Source: a virus
DNA: 40,482 nucleotides
Virus record (IMG/VR): IMGVR_UViG_3300046714_000038
Coordinates: 1 to 40,482 of that record
Reading direction: 5' to 3' (one strand)
The first letter of the stretch is position 1; each line of letters starts with the position of its first letter. The notes under the pieces are model-generated. The model was not told the origin of the DNA. It searched no databases and worked only from the letters and a program-made list of their open reading frames with translations. The translations under genes were made by a program, and so were the position numbers. This document shows positions 1 through 7,582 of the stretch, in pieces.

Positions 1-1
1 T

Positions 2-787
2 ACGAAGTCCACCCGGCTCCGCATGACGGGACGGAGTTTGGAGGAAGTGAAGAGCTGGCCAACAGAAAAGAAAATGGCTGAGTGGAAGTATATGCAAGGC
101 ACGATCCGCTCCAGCTGGGAATTTGTCGATTATGTCTTCATGATCGAAGGAGTTACCCGAGCCTTCACCCATCAACTTGTCCGTCACCGCGTTGGGACTT
201 CCTTTGCGCAACAGGCGCAACGAGTCGTTAACATGACTGACTTTGAGTACATCGCCACAGGCACGATCCGCGATGCGGATGAGACCTCGATGGCTGGGGC
301 CATTTACGAACAAACCATGATCGGAATCAATGAAGGCTATCAGGCCTTACTCCGAGCCGGAGCCAACCCGCAGGATGCCAGGGGAGTCTTGCCAACCAAC
401 GTCAGCACCAACATTTGCTTCAAGGCTAACCTCCGCACGCTGAATGGGATGTGTGCTGAACGTCTTTGCGTCAAGGCCCAGGGAGAGTTCCAAGACGTCA
501 TGCGCACCATTCGGCTGGCCGTCTGCGCAGTCCACCCTTGGGCTGAACCAGCTCTGCGAGTTGCCTGTGCGCAGGATGGCGTATGTGCCTTTCCTTCTTA
601 CGACTGGAAGGAGTGCCCCGTCAAGGCAGGAGTCTTCAACCCGGAGACAGGGCTGAGATATGACGAAGCAATGGACGATCCTGGAAGCGGATTGCCGCTG
701 GTGCAGATTGCACCAATGACCAAGGATCAAATCCAGTCCATCTGGCTCAACAAACGTGCAGAGGCTCAACCTCGGGGAGAGGAGTAA
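2..787 (+). CDS. thyX: FAD-dependent thymidylate synthase ThyX (5' end cut by window edge)
   Basis: Flavin-dependent thymidylate synthases make dTMP from dUMP using FAD, NADPH and methylene-tetrahydrofolate. The reading frame is open to the left edge and the usual N-terminal strand is missing, so the true start is probably outside the window; the first ATG inside is at 23. Counting from that ATG, the family core is seen as TRAFTHQLVRHR (residues 45-56) followed by TSFAQQAQR, and a second block NLRTL...AQGEF near residues 137-155. The RHR triad is intact, but the serine expected after it (RHRX7S) is absent: Q64 or A65 occupies that place. It heads a run of replication genes and is followed one base later by the next gene, whose ribosome-binding site lies inside its last codons. 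A ThyX-like enzyme with altered chemistry is possible. Confidence 0.85.
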   Translation, partial: TKSTRLRMTGRSLEEVKSWPTEKKMAEWKYMQGTIRSSWEFVDYVFMIEGVTRAFTHQLVRHRVGTSFAQQAQRVVNMTDFEYIATGTIRDADETSMAGAIYEQTMIGINEGYQALLRAGANPQDARGVLPTNVSTNICFKANLRTLNGMCAERLCVKAQGEFQDVMRTIRLAVCAVHPWAEPALRVACAQDGVCAFPSYDWKECPVKAGVFNPETGLRYDEAMDDPGSGLPLVQIAPMTKDQIQSIWLNKRAEAQPRGEE

Positions 788-788
788 G

Positions 789-1550
789 ATGCTGCTTAAA
801 AAAATCATGGAAGCAATATTATATCATCATGATATACCGGATGATCGTCAAGATGATATTGAGGAGGCAATCCACAAACTCTTGGATGCTGATTTAACTC
901 GTCCAAGTAACTTGCCAAAAATTCTCCTCAGTTACATCCAGCATGGGCAAGGACAAGCTCGTTTGCCTGGTGATGCGCAAAAGGTTGCGGATTGGATTGA
1001 AGAGAAGAGGCAGCCCAGAAAGGTTGTTCCTCCTCTCCGTCATCACACCATCCACAACCTGGAGCGCGCCACAGAGACCTACCAGGCACGCAATCGGGTC
1101 TACGGCAACAACTACAAACGCTTCGGGCCAATCATGGAGTCTCTCTACCCCAACGGCATTACGCTGAAGACTCCGATGGAGTTCAACCGCTTTGGCGTCA
1201 TCATTCAACTGATCAGCAAGTTGTCTCGTTACGTCACAGACCCGATGTTTGGCCACATGGATTCTGTCCACGACATGGGCGTTTATTCCATGATGCTGGA
1301 AGAGTTGGACGCAGAGCAACGAGGTCTGGACATAACGAGCCCAGTGCCTCTGATCACAATGATTGGGGACGCAACATCTGTCCTTCCTCGGAGCTGCCTC
1401 CATGTGTATCAATATCCTTGTCAACGCAACATAGGGGTGAATGCTGCTGTAGCATCTGCTGCTGCAAAACTCAACATGTGCGGCACAGAACACGTTTGCG
1501 GGAAGCTCCGTTGCATCAATTGTGGAGAGAAACCGGAGACAGGCGAATGA
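789..1550 (+). CDS. DUF1599 (Nmad1)-like helical protein, function unproven
   Basis: 253 residues. The middle (about 95-185) contains ARNRVYGNNY, then a K-L-S-R-Y block, then DSVHDMGVYSMMLEEL. This matches the pattern I know from DUF1599, also called nucleotide modification associated domain 1, which has a YG motif, a K..R helix and an ES..D...Y helix, and is related to all-alpha NTP pyrophosphatases such as MazG. That assignment is by eye only. The C-terminus has four cysteines in a C-x5-C-x4-C-x2-C arrangement (MCGTEHVC...RCINC), a possible zinc knuckle. I chose the ATG at 789 because GGGGAGAGGAG lies just upstream; a longer frame from 756 would overlap thyX. Its stop overlaps the next start (ATGA). 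The position beside thyX fits a nucleotide-pool or base-modification role, which is inference. Confidence 0.6.
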   Translation: MLLKKIMEAILYHHDIPDDRQDDIEEAIHKLLDADLTRPSNLPKILLSYIQHGQGQARLPGDAQKVADWIEEKRQPRKVVPPLRHHTIHNLERATETYQARNRVYGNNYKRFGPIMESLYPNGITLKTPMEFNRFGVIIQLISKLSRYVTDPMFGHMDSVHDMGVYSMMLEELDAEQRGLDITSPVPLITMIGDATSVLPRSCLHVYQYPCQRNIGVNAAVASAAAKLNMCGTEHVCGKLRCINCGEKPETGE

Positions 1551-2080
1551 TCATCCTCGATACAGAAGCCACGTGCCTTACCAAGCCTCTCGGAGTCCCG
1601 CTGAACGAACAACCATACCTGGTTGAGTTTGCCGGCATCAAGGTAGACCGTTCTCTGCGAGAGGTCTCCCGGCTGGAGTTCATCTGCAACCCAGAGACTC
1701 CTCTGCCGCCAGACTTCATTCGCATCACTGGGATCACAGAAGCCGATCTCAGGGACAAGAAGCCATTGGTTACATTCTATCCTCCTCTGGTGGACTTCTT
1801 TCTCGGGGAAAAGGAAATGGTGGCCCACAATGTCGATTACGACAGCTCTGTGATCCAGTTCTCCTTGATGCGGCTCGGGAAGCTCCTCCAATTCCCTTGG
1901 CCACCCGTCCGCATCTGCACCGTGGAAGCCTCTCTGGGACTGAAGCATTTCCGGCTAAACCTCAGCAAGCTCCATGAGATTGTAACCGGGAAGCCGCATA
2001 AGGATGCACACCGGGCAATGGCGGACACAGAAGCGTTGCTGACCTGTGTTCGTTGGTTACGGAAGAAAGGTCACCTATGA
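1547..2080 (+). CDS. DEDDh 3'-5' exonuclease (DnaQ-like proofreading subunit)
   Basis: 177 residues with all DEDDh motifs: ILDTEAT (D5, E7), AHNVDYD (H94, D99) and HRAMADTEAL (H155, D160). Proteins of this type remove mismatched 3' nucleotides using two metal ions. The polymerase encoded 1.8 kb downstream has no exonuclease domain, so this is the natural candidate for its proofreading partner; that pairing is inferred from context. An upstream start at 1418 in the same frame was rejected because it adds a cysteine-rich out-of-frame translation of the preceding gene, while the ATG at 1547 makes the ATGA overlap used throughout this operon. Confidence 0.85.
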   Translation: MIILDTEATCLTKPLGVPLNEQPYLVEFAGIKVDRSLREVSRLEFICNPETPLPPDFIRITGITEADLRDKKPLVTFYPPLVDFFLGEKEMVAHNVDYDSSVIQFSLMRLGKLLQFPWPPVRICTVEASLGLKHFRLNLSKLHEIVTGKPHKDAHRAMADTEALLTCVRWLRKKGHL

Positions 2081-2235
2081 AACCTAAATTGCCAACCCGA
2101 GCCCAATGCGAACTTTGCAAACGAACTATCCCAATGACCAACCCACGCTCCTCTTGCGCAGCAATGCGCCGGCATCGCACCAAGTATCATTCTGATCACA
2201 AAGGAACGATTCGTTACAAGGCGGTGCAACGATGA
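2077..2235 (+). CDS. Small C2H2-like zinc-finger protein
   Basis: 52 residues, basic. CELC near residues 10-13 and HRTKYH near 32-37 form a C-x2-C...H-x4-H pattern with a long 18-residue spacer, consistent with one zinc finger that could bind DNA, RNA or a protein. The ATG at 2077 overlaps the previous stop (ATGA) and is preceded by GGAAGAAAGG. The stop overlaps the helicase start in the same way, so translation is probably coupled. Function unknown. Confidence 0.65.
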   Translation: MKPKLPTRAQCELCKRTIPMTNPRSSCAAMRRHRTKYHSDHKGTIRYKAVQR

Positions 2236-3455
2236 TCCTTACAGCAGAACAGAACTCTGCCTTGGACAAGATCAGAGCGTGGATGGCACGACGGGACAAC
2301 CGGGAGTTCTTTTACCTTGCCGGCTACGCAGGAACGGGGAAGACCACGCTGCTGCAGGAATTGATCAATGGGATGGACAAACGTCCGCATTGCTTGGCTC
2401 CGACAGGTAAGGCTGCTTCTGTTCTCCAACGCAAGCTCCAAAATGCGAACGTCACCACAATCCATCACGCTTTGTATAAGCCGATGCTCCCGAGCTTGGC
2501 AGAGTTGGAAGCGTTGCAGTCTCGATTGATGGTAAACCCTAACGAACGGGAGCTACACGAACTGATCAGAGAAGCAAAGAAGAAACTGTCTGAAAGAAAA
2601 TTGGAGTTTTCCGATAACTTGGACAAGGAGATTGCTCCAGGCGATTATGTGTTTGTGGACGAAGCATCAATGGTGACGGGGAAGATGTTTGATGATATTC
2701 AGAACACCGATGCGATGTGCCTTTATGTCGGAGACCCTGGCCAACTTCCTCCTGTCAAGGAGCGTGGATTCTTCACCCAGCAAACTCCCAATGCTCTGCT
2801 GACTGAGGTTCAACGGCAAGCCTTGGACAATCCCATCATCCGTCTCAGCATGGACATTCGGGAAGGCAACCGCATACCAATGGACATAGAGAACGAACAC
2901 ATTGTGCGCCGTCCTAGAACAGGCTTCCCCATCAAAGACCTCCTCAAGGAGGATCAGTTGCTGACGGGGATGAATGCGAGCCGGCATCGCCTCAATCGTG
3001 CCTGCCGGCGTGTCCTCGGGATTGACAAGACGGCTTGGCCGGTGACGGGAGAGAAACTGATCTGTCTCAAGAACCAATACGCACGTGGAGGTTGGATGGT
3101 GAATGGGATGGGTTGCTTGGCAGCAAGTGATCTGCATTATGACAAACAGACGGGAGAATATATACTTGACGTCATGTACGACGATCAATTGATGTATCAT
3201 CTTCAAATTTATCCTTACCCATTTGAGGTTCATTACAATGACAAGCTCGTAGAGGAGCCATGGTCTACGCGCTCTGGTCTCTCGGAGTTTGACTTTGGTT
3301 ATGCCGTCACTGTCCACAAGGCCCAAGGCTCGGAGTGGAACCGCGTGCTGCTGTTGGATGATGAACTGAATGTTGGGCAGAAGGAGTTTCGCAAACAATG
3401 GCTGTACACCGCGGTGACCAGAGCAAGAGAACACCTGACGTGGTTGACAAACTGA
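2232..3455 (+). CDS. SF1B DNA helicase, RecD/Dda-like
   Basis: 407 residues with the superfamily 1 helicase motifs in order: Walker A GYAGTGKTT (31-39), motif II VDEAS (142-146), motif III GDPGQLPPV (167-175), motif V AVTVHKAQGSE (358-368) and motif VI YTAVTRAR (392-399). The compact size and the HKAQGSE signature fit the RecD2/T4 Dda group, 5'-3' helicases that help start or restart replication forks. It lies between the proofreading exonuclease and the replicative polymerase, as expected for a phage replication module. The start ATG overlaps the previous stop by ATGA. No partner helicase loader or primase is visible in the window. Confidence 0.9.
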   Translation: MILTAEQNSALDKIRAWMARRDNREFFYLAGYAGTGKTTLLQELINGMDKRPHCLAPTGKAASVLQRKLQNANVTTIHHALYKPMLPSLAELEALQSRLMVNPNERELHELIREAKKKLSERKLEFSDNLDKEIAPGDYVFVDEASMVTGKMFDDIQNTDAMCLYVGDPGQLPPVKERGFFTQQTPNALLTEVQRQALDNPIIRLSMDIREGNRIPMDIENEHIVRRPRTGFPIKDLLKEDQLLTGMNASRHRLNRACRRVLGIDKTAWPVTGEKLICLKNQYARGGWMVNGMGCLAASDLHYDKQTGEYILDVMYDDQLMYHLQIYPYPFEVHYNDKLVEEPWSTRSGLSEFDFGYAVTVHKAQGSEWNRVLLLDDELNVGQKEFRKQWLYTAVTRAREHLTWLTN

Positions 3456-3607
3456 AGGTTGGTGTCTACCAGAGCAAGAACGATTACCCCGAGCTTCACC
3501 TCATCATCACCAGCAACCCGAGGTTCCTCAAGGACAGGCTCACTCGGACATCCATCAAAGAGACCTTAGCCATAGTCAAGGAATGGTTGACAAGGAACTT
3601 GAAATGA
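3398..3607 (+). CDS. Small hypothetical protein overlapping the helicase 3' end
   Basis: Up to 69 residues. The C-terminal 50 residues (from VYQSKNDY onward) look like genuine protein: a mix of strand and amphipathic helix (KETLAIVKEWL), filling an otherwise empty gap before the next gene. The start is uncertain: ATG at 3398 has AAGGAG 11 bases upstream, but this puts 58 bases inside helicase motif VI; a GTG at 3440 gives about 55 residues. The stop overlaps the next ATG (ATGA), supporting translation. No family recognised. Confidence 0.5.
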   Translation: MAVHRGDQSKRTPDVVDKLKVGVYQSKNDYPELHLIITSNPRFLKDRLTRTSIKETLAIVKEWLTRNLK

Positions 3608-3912
3608 AATCTTTGAAGTACTATGCGCGCCGTTTAGCCAGAGACCTTCTCCGGAACATGGATGATCGTCGTGGATTCAAAACCAGCTCTGTTGATTCAT
3701 CTATCATGCGCAAGTGGATGGATGAATGGACTAAAAAGATTGAGCAAGTCTTCAAGCAAGCTCGCAATCCTCCTGTTGCTTGGCGGGTAAAGGACTTCGC
3801 TGATGGCTGGATACTTTGCAACACCAGGCAGCAAGCGGAGAAGGAAGCTGCAGGTGCAGGCAACTTGATTGAACCTCTTTATGCAATACCAACAAAGGAA
3901 GAAAGCCAATGA
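3604..3912 (+). CDS. Hypothetical protein with C-terminal substrate-like WRVKDFADGW domain
   Basis: 102 residues. The N-terminal half is helical and basic; the C-terminal half reads AWRVKDFADGWI...PLYAIP, a layout seen in many small phage proteins of unknown role (a W-R start, a glycine turn and a final PLY). The start at 3604 was chosen over 3583 because it forms an ATGA overlap with the upstream gene. The stop overlaps the polymerase start in the same way. Confidence 0.65.
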   Translation: MKSLKYYARRLARDLLRNMDDRRGFKTSSVDSSIMRKWMDEWTKKIEQVFKQARNPPVAWRVKDFADGWILCNTRQQAEKEAAGAGNLIEPLYAIPTKEESQ

Positions 3913-6791
3913 TGATCAACCTGAAATGCCGCACTGAGTTTACCTTCCGAGAGGTCTATGGGCCGATTGAGAAGGTGCTGGATGCGACGCAAGGGCCAAT
4001 CGGCATCTGCGACAGGAACGGAACCTGGGGCCACGTGCAATTTGAAGCTGCCTGCAAGAAAGCTGGACGCAAGGCTCTGTTGGGAGTTGAACTGGCTGTT
4101 GTCGAGGATGCCAAGCTGAAGGAGAAGCAAGGCGTCAACTGGATGTCGATGATTGCCACCAACGATCTTGGACTCAGAGAGCTTTACGAACTGGTCAGCA
4201 TATCGACAGAGCCAGAGAACTATTACTACGTCCCTCGCATCGACTACACGATGCTGCGGGAAGTAAGCTCCAACATCCTGCTCCTTTCCGGTTCACACCC
4301 TGTTTGGAGCCGTCTCCCAAAGCGCAAGAACCTCTTTGTGGAGCTGTCTCCAGCCTCTCATCTACAAGCCTTGGAACAGGCCACCCGGCTCCGTCTCCCC
4401 ATCGTCGCAACCTCGGACAACTTCTATCCTCGTATCGAGGACAGGGAAGCCTACGAGGTCTCCAGCGGCAGGGAGAGGCAGAACCGGACAACGCCAATGC
4501 ATCTGCTGAGAGAGGAGGAGTGGCGCTTGATGTATCCAGAAGTATCGCAGGAAGCAATCAGCAACCAGCAGGCAATTGCCCTGATGTGCACGGTGCAACT
4601 TCCCCGAGCCACCATGGTTCACTTCGACAACCCCAAGCCTCTCCGAAAGATGTGCGAGCAAGCAGCCAAATCCCGAGGCATCAATCTGAAGGACAAGCAG
4701 TACGCAGACCGATTGACGAGGGAGTTGAAACTGATCGAGGAGAAAAAATTTGAGGATTACTTTTATCTTGTGGCTGATATAATCCAATGGGCAAAGAAAC
4801 GGATGCTTGTTGGCCCAGCTCGGGGAAGCTCCTGCGGGTCTCTTGTCTGTTATCTGTTGTCGATTACGGAGATTGACCCGTTGCCGTATGCGTTGCTGTT
4901 TGAGAGGTTCATTGATGTGAACCGGAAGGATTTGCCGGACATTGACATTGACTTCCCGGATGATCGTCGTGATCTTGTATTTGCCTACATCCACGAGAAG
5001 TACGGAGACGATTGCGTTGCCCGGCTCGGGACGGTGTTGCGCTACAAGGCCAAGTCTACGATCAGCGATGTGGCCAAGTCCCTCGGCATCCCGGCTTGGG
5101 AGGTGAGCAACCTGAAGAATGCGATCATCGAACGGAGCACAGGAGATTCCCGAGCCGCATTCTGCATCCTCGATACGTTCAATGATCTGGAGGTTGGCCG
5201 GCAGACTTTGGAGAAGTATCCTCAACTCAAGATCGCAGCAGCCATTGAGAATCACGCCAAGGCCAAGGGACAGCACGCAGCCGGCATCGTTGTGACTGCT
5301 GACTCGATTTCCCGTTACTGCTCGATAGATCGTAAGACGGGAGCTGCTCAAGTGGACAAGCACGATGCGGAGACCTTGAACCTGCTCAAGATTGATGCCT
5401 TGGGCTTGCGCACTCTCTCTGTCATCCAAGACTGCCTGGATCAAGTTGGATGGGAGAGAGAGAAGCTGATCCGGTACAGGACGGATGACGAGGAAGCATT
5501 TGCCATTTTGAACGAAGGAAAGTTCAGCGGCATCTTCCAATTTGAGGGATACGCGCTTCAGTCCTTGTGCAAGCAGCTGACTGTGGAGAACTTTGAGGAC
5601 ATCGCCGCACTCACTGCCTTGGCCCGTCCTGGGCCGCTGAACTCCGGAGGAGCAACGGAGTATTTGAGACGAAGGGTTGGTGAGCACGAGGTCTCTCACC
5701 TTCATCCTCTGATTGCTCACACGACACAGGTGACGTACGGAGTTGTGATCTATCAAGAGCAAGTGATGCAGATTGCCCGTGAAATGGGGCAGCTTAGTTG
5801 GGAGGATGTTAGCTCCCTTCGCAAGGCAATGTCCAAGTCAATGGGCAAGGAGTTCTTTGATGGCTTTTGGGAGAGGTTCCGAGTTGGAGCCGCCAAGCAA
5901 GGAGTTGCCGAGCCGGATGCGAAGTTGGTTTGGGACAACATCAATACGATGGGCTCATGGTCTTTCAATCGCAGCCACGCCGTGGCCTATGGAATGGTAT
6001 CTTACTGGACGATGCTGCTCAAGGCCAAGTTCCCTCTCCAGTTCGCAACCGCTTGCCTTCGGAATGCGAGAGACGAGGATCAATGCATCCAGTTGCTCAG
6101 GGAGCTGACTAAAGAAGGATTCCAGTATCGTGCCTTCGATATGGAGTTGTCGGAGAAGACTTGGGCCGTAAAGGAAGGAGTTTTGATTGGAGGTCTGGTA
6201 AACGTCCGTGGTATCGGAGAGAAGACCGCAGAGGACATCATTGACCGTCGCAAACGAGGGGAGCCGTTGACGCTCGGGCAGAGGACAAAATTGGCTAATG
6301 CGGTGACTCCGTTCGATACGGTGTTTGAGTGCGAGGAGCGTTGGGGCCACATCAAACGTAATCCGGAGCAGTTCAACATTCGGACTCCAATTACTGACAT
6401 TGCCGCCATCACCCAAGAGGATGAGGGAGACTTCCTTGTCATCGGCCAGATCAAGGAGAAGGACTTGCGCGATTTGAATGAGCTGTCAGCCCTTCAGAAG
6501 AGAGGAGGCAAACGAGTCCACGGCCAATGCCTTTACTTGAACATCACAGTTGAGGATGACACCGGGTCAATCATCGTCTCGATTGATCGTCACCATTATC
6601 TGACATGGGGACTTCCGATTGTTGAGAAGGCAAAAATTGGCGATTGGTTTTTGTGGAAAGGAAATATGCGCAAAGGCTTCCGGAGATTGTACAGCCAGCG
6701 TTGGAGACGGCTCGGAGAGAAGGAGGAGCTGATGGGCAAAATGAGCAGAACGCCTGTGAATGATCAGGAGAGGGAGCAAGAAACCTCGTAA
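3909..6791 (+). CDS. dnaE: DNA polymerase III alpha subunit (DnaE-type), replicative polymerase
   Basis: 960 residues, a C-family polymerase that copies DNA. The catalytic aspartates are in PDIDIDFPDD (343-352; D346, D348), and the third is expected in KIDALGLRTL. GPARGSSCGSL (302-312), HAAGIVVT and FNRSHAVAYG are further family blocks. An OB-like region follows near the C-terminus (HGQCLYLNITVEDDTGSI). It is shorter than the roughly 1,160 residues of E. coli DnaE. The N-terminal PHP domain has lost its metal ligands: the HLH-type motif reads NLKCRTEF and the TDH motif reads CDRNG, so it is unlikely to proofread. That job probably falls to the DEDDh protein at 1547. The ATG overlaps the previous stop and follows AAGGAAG. 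Confidence 0.95.
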   Translation: MMINLKCRTEFTFREVYGPIEKVLDATQGPIGICDRNGTWGHVQFEAACKKAGRKALLGVELAVVEDAKLKEKQGVNWMSMIATNDLGLRELYELVSISTEPENYYYVPRIDYTMLREVSSNILLLSGSHPVWSRLPKRKNLFVELSPASHLQALEQATRLRLPIVATSDNFYPRIEDREAYEVSSGRERQNRTTPMHLLREEEWRLMYPEVSQEAISNQQAIALMCTVQLPRATMVHFDNPKPLRKMCEQAAKSRGINLKDKQYADRLTRELKLIEEKKFEDYFYLVADIIQWAKKRMLVGPARGSSCGSLVCYLLSITEIDPLPYALLFERFIDVNRKDLPDIDIDFPDDRRDLVFAYIHEKYGDDCVARLGTVLRYKAKSTISDVAKSLGIPAWEVSNLKNAIIERSTGDSRAAFCILDTFNDLEVGRQTLEKYPQLKIAAAIENHAKAKGQHAAGIVVTADSISRYCSIDRKTGAAQVDKHDAETLNLLKIDALGLRTLSVIQDCLDQVGWEREKLIRYRTDDEEAFAILNEGKFSGIFQFEGYALQSLCKQLTVENFEDIAALTALARPGPLNSGGATEYLRRRVGEHEVSHLHPLIAHTTQVTYGVVIYQEQVMQIAREMGQLSWEDVSSLRKAMSKSMGKEFFDGFWERFRVGAAKQGVAEPDAKLVWDNINTMGSWSFNRSHAVAYGMVSYWTMLLKAKFPLQFATACLRNARDEDQCIQLLRELTKEGFQYRAFDMELSEKTWAVKEGVLIGGLVNVRGIGEKTAEDIIDRRKRGEPLTLGQRTKLANAVTPFDTVFECEERWGHIKRNPEQFNIRTPITDIAAITQEDEGDFLVIGQIKEKDLRDLNELSALQKRGGKRVHGQCLYLNITVEDDTGSIIVSIDRHHYLTWGLPIVEKAKIGDWFLWKGNMRKGFRRLYSQRWRRLGEKEELMGKMSRTPVNDQEREQETS

Positions 6792-7175
6792 CTGACTGAA
6801 TTCAAACTGAATAAAGTTGTCGCGTTCTGGCAGTTTCCAGCCGATAATCTTATTACCGTATCGAAAGAGGATACGAGAAGGCTTTGACCCTTAGTTAATC
6901 GGTAACCTGTGAACGAACCGGGTAGGCCGAAGGTTGCGAAGGGAAAGGGCAAGAGGGAGAACAAAGGTATCCCTCGTTTCTGAAAACCATTTTCAGGACT
7001 CCGCTGGGACATCGGATCAGAGCCGACAGGAGCCGGGAAGAAAGGTTCAGAGACTTCGACAAATCGAAACGAAGGAGAGAACCCAGATGTGGGAACAGCA
7101 CCTCTCTTCCGTCTAACGGTAAGACCGTTACTGATGATGATTCAGAATCAAGGAATAAAGAAGAGGAGACGAACG
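6792..7175 (+). other. 384-bp non-coding stretch with several short hairpins
   Basis: No convincing gene lies between the polymerase stop and the ATG at 7176. It contains perfect short inverted repeats in plus-strand order: CGTATC/GATACG (6857-6875, loop GAAAGAG), CTGAAAA/TTTTCAG (6980-6996, 3-nt loop) and TAACGGT/ACCGTTA (7114-7130, 3-nt loop). None is followed by a T-run. It could be a 5' leader or structured RNA with a promoter for the next operon. I could not find a convincing -35/-10 pair. A 60-codon frame here lacks protein-like composition. Confidence 0.5.
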
Positions 7176-7178
7176 ATG
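7141..7178 (+). promoter_or_regulatory. Leader motif AATCAAGGAATAAAGA plus ribosome-binding site, copy 1
   Basis: The sequence AGAATCAAGGAATAAAGA is followed by AGAGGAGAC and the ATG at 7176. Very similar sequence precedes the genes at 7580 and 39540. The second AG-rich block is the ribosome-binding site; the first block is extra and may be a translation enhancer or a protein-binding site on mRNA. Confidence 0.6.
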
Positions 7179-7535
7179 TTTGAAAATTACGACAGAGAGT
7201 TTGATGCTTGGATGGCGAAGGTTGCAGTGATTGCGGGGAATGACTCGGACAAACTTGCTATCTTCTTTAGTGAGTTTGAATCTCTTGGCCCACACGATTA
7301 CTTTGACGCTGGGTCAACTCCCGAGCAATTTGCCGCAGAGGTCTCCCGGCTGAAGGTCTCCCGGCTGAACCTTTTCTCTAATCGCGCTTCCGTTTCCGAG
7401 GACAAGAAAGCTCCGGTTTGCTTGGACTGCGAATGCGGCCAGCAAGTGGACATCCGAGGAGACATCAACCTCTGCCTCAAGTGCGGAGTCGTTTACAACA
7501 TCATTGGTGAACCGTACGCTCAAGTTTACGTATAA
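7176..7535 (+). CDS. Hypothetical protein with C-terminal zinc ribbon
   Basis: 119 residues. The first 75 are acidic and helical, with a short internal duplication (RLKVSRLN). The C-terminal 40 carry CLDCECGQQ...LCLKCG, i.e. two CxxC pairs typical of a zinc ribbon. The start at 7176 was chosen because AGAGGAGAC precedes it; a longer frame from 7089 runs through the hairpin region and is unlikely. First gene of a run of small genes after the non-coding stretch. Function unknown; a DNA- or RNA-binding role is possible. Confidence 0.7.
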   Translation: MFENYDREFDAWMAKVAVIAGNDSDKLAIFFSEFESLGPHDYFDAGSTPEQFAAEVSRLKVSRLNLFSNRASVSEDKKAPVCLDCECGQQVDIRGDINLCLKCGVVYNIIGEPYAQVYV

Positions 7536-7550
7536 AGAAGATCAAAATTC

Positions 7551-7582
7551 AAAATCAAGGAATCAAGAGGAGACACAAAATG
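7551..7582 (+). promoter_or_regulatory. Leader motif AATCAAGGAAT plus ribosome-binding site, copy 2
   Basis: AAAATCAAGGAATCAAGAGG continues into AGAC and the ATG at 7580. It shares the core TCAAGGAATNAAGA with the leader at 7141 and the one at 39516, although the downstream proteins are unrelated. Confidence 0.6.

Noticed and set aside
4362-5762. Minus-strand frame of 466 codons opposite the polymerase
   Set aside because: Antisense of a clear DnaE gene with all motifs; composition not protein-like and no ribosome-binding site.
6934-7116. Plus-strand frame of 60 codons
   Set aside because: No good start or ribosome-binding site and composition is charged and repetitive; lies across hairpins.
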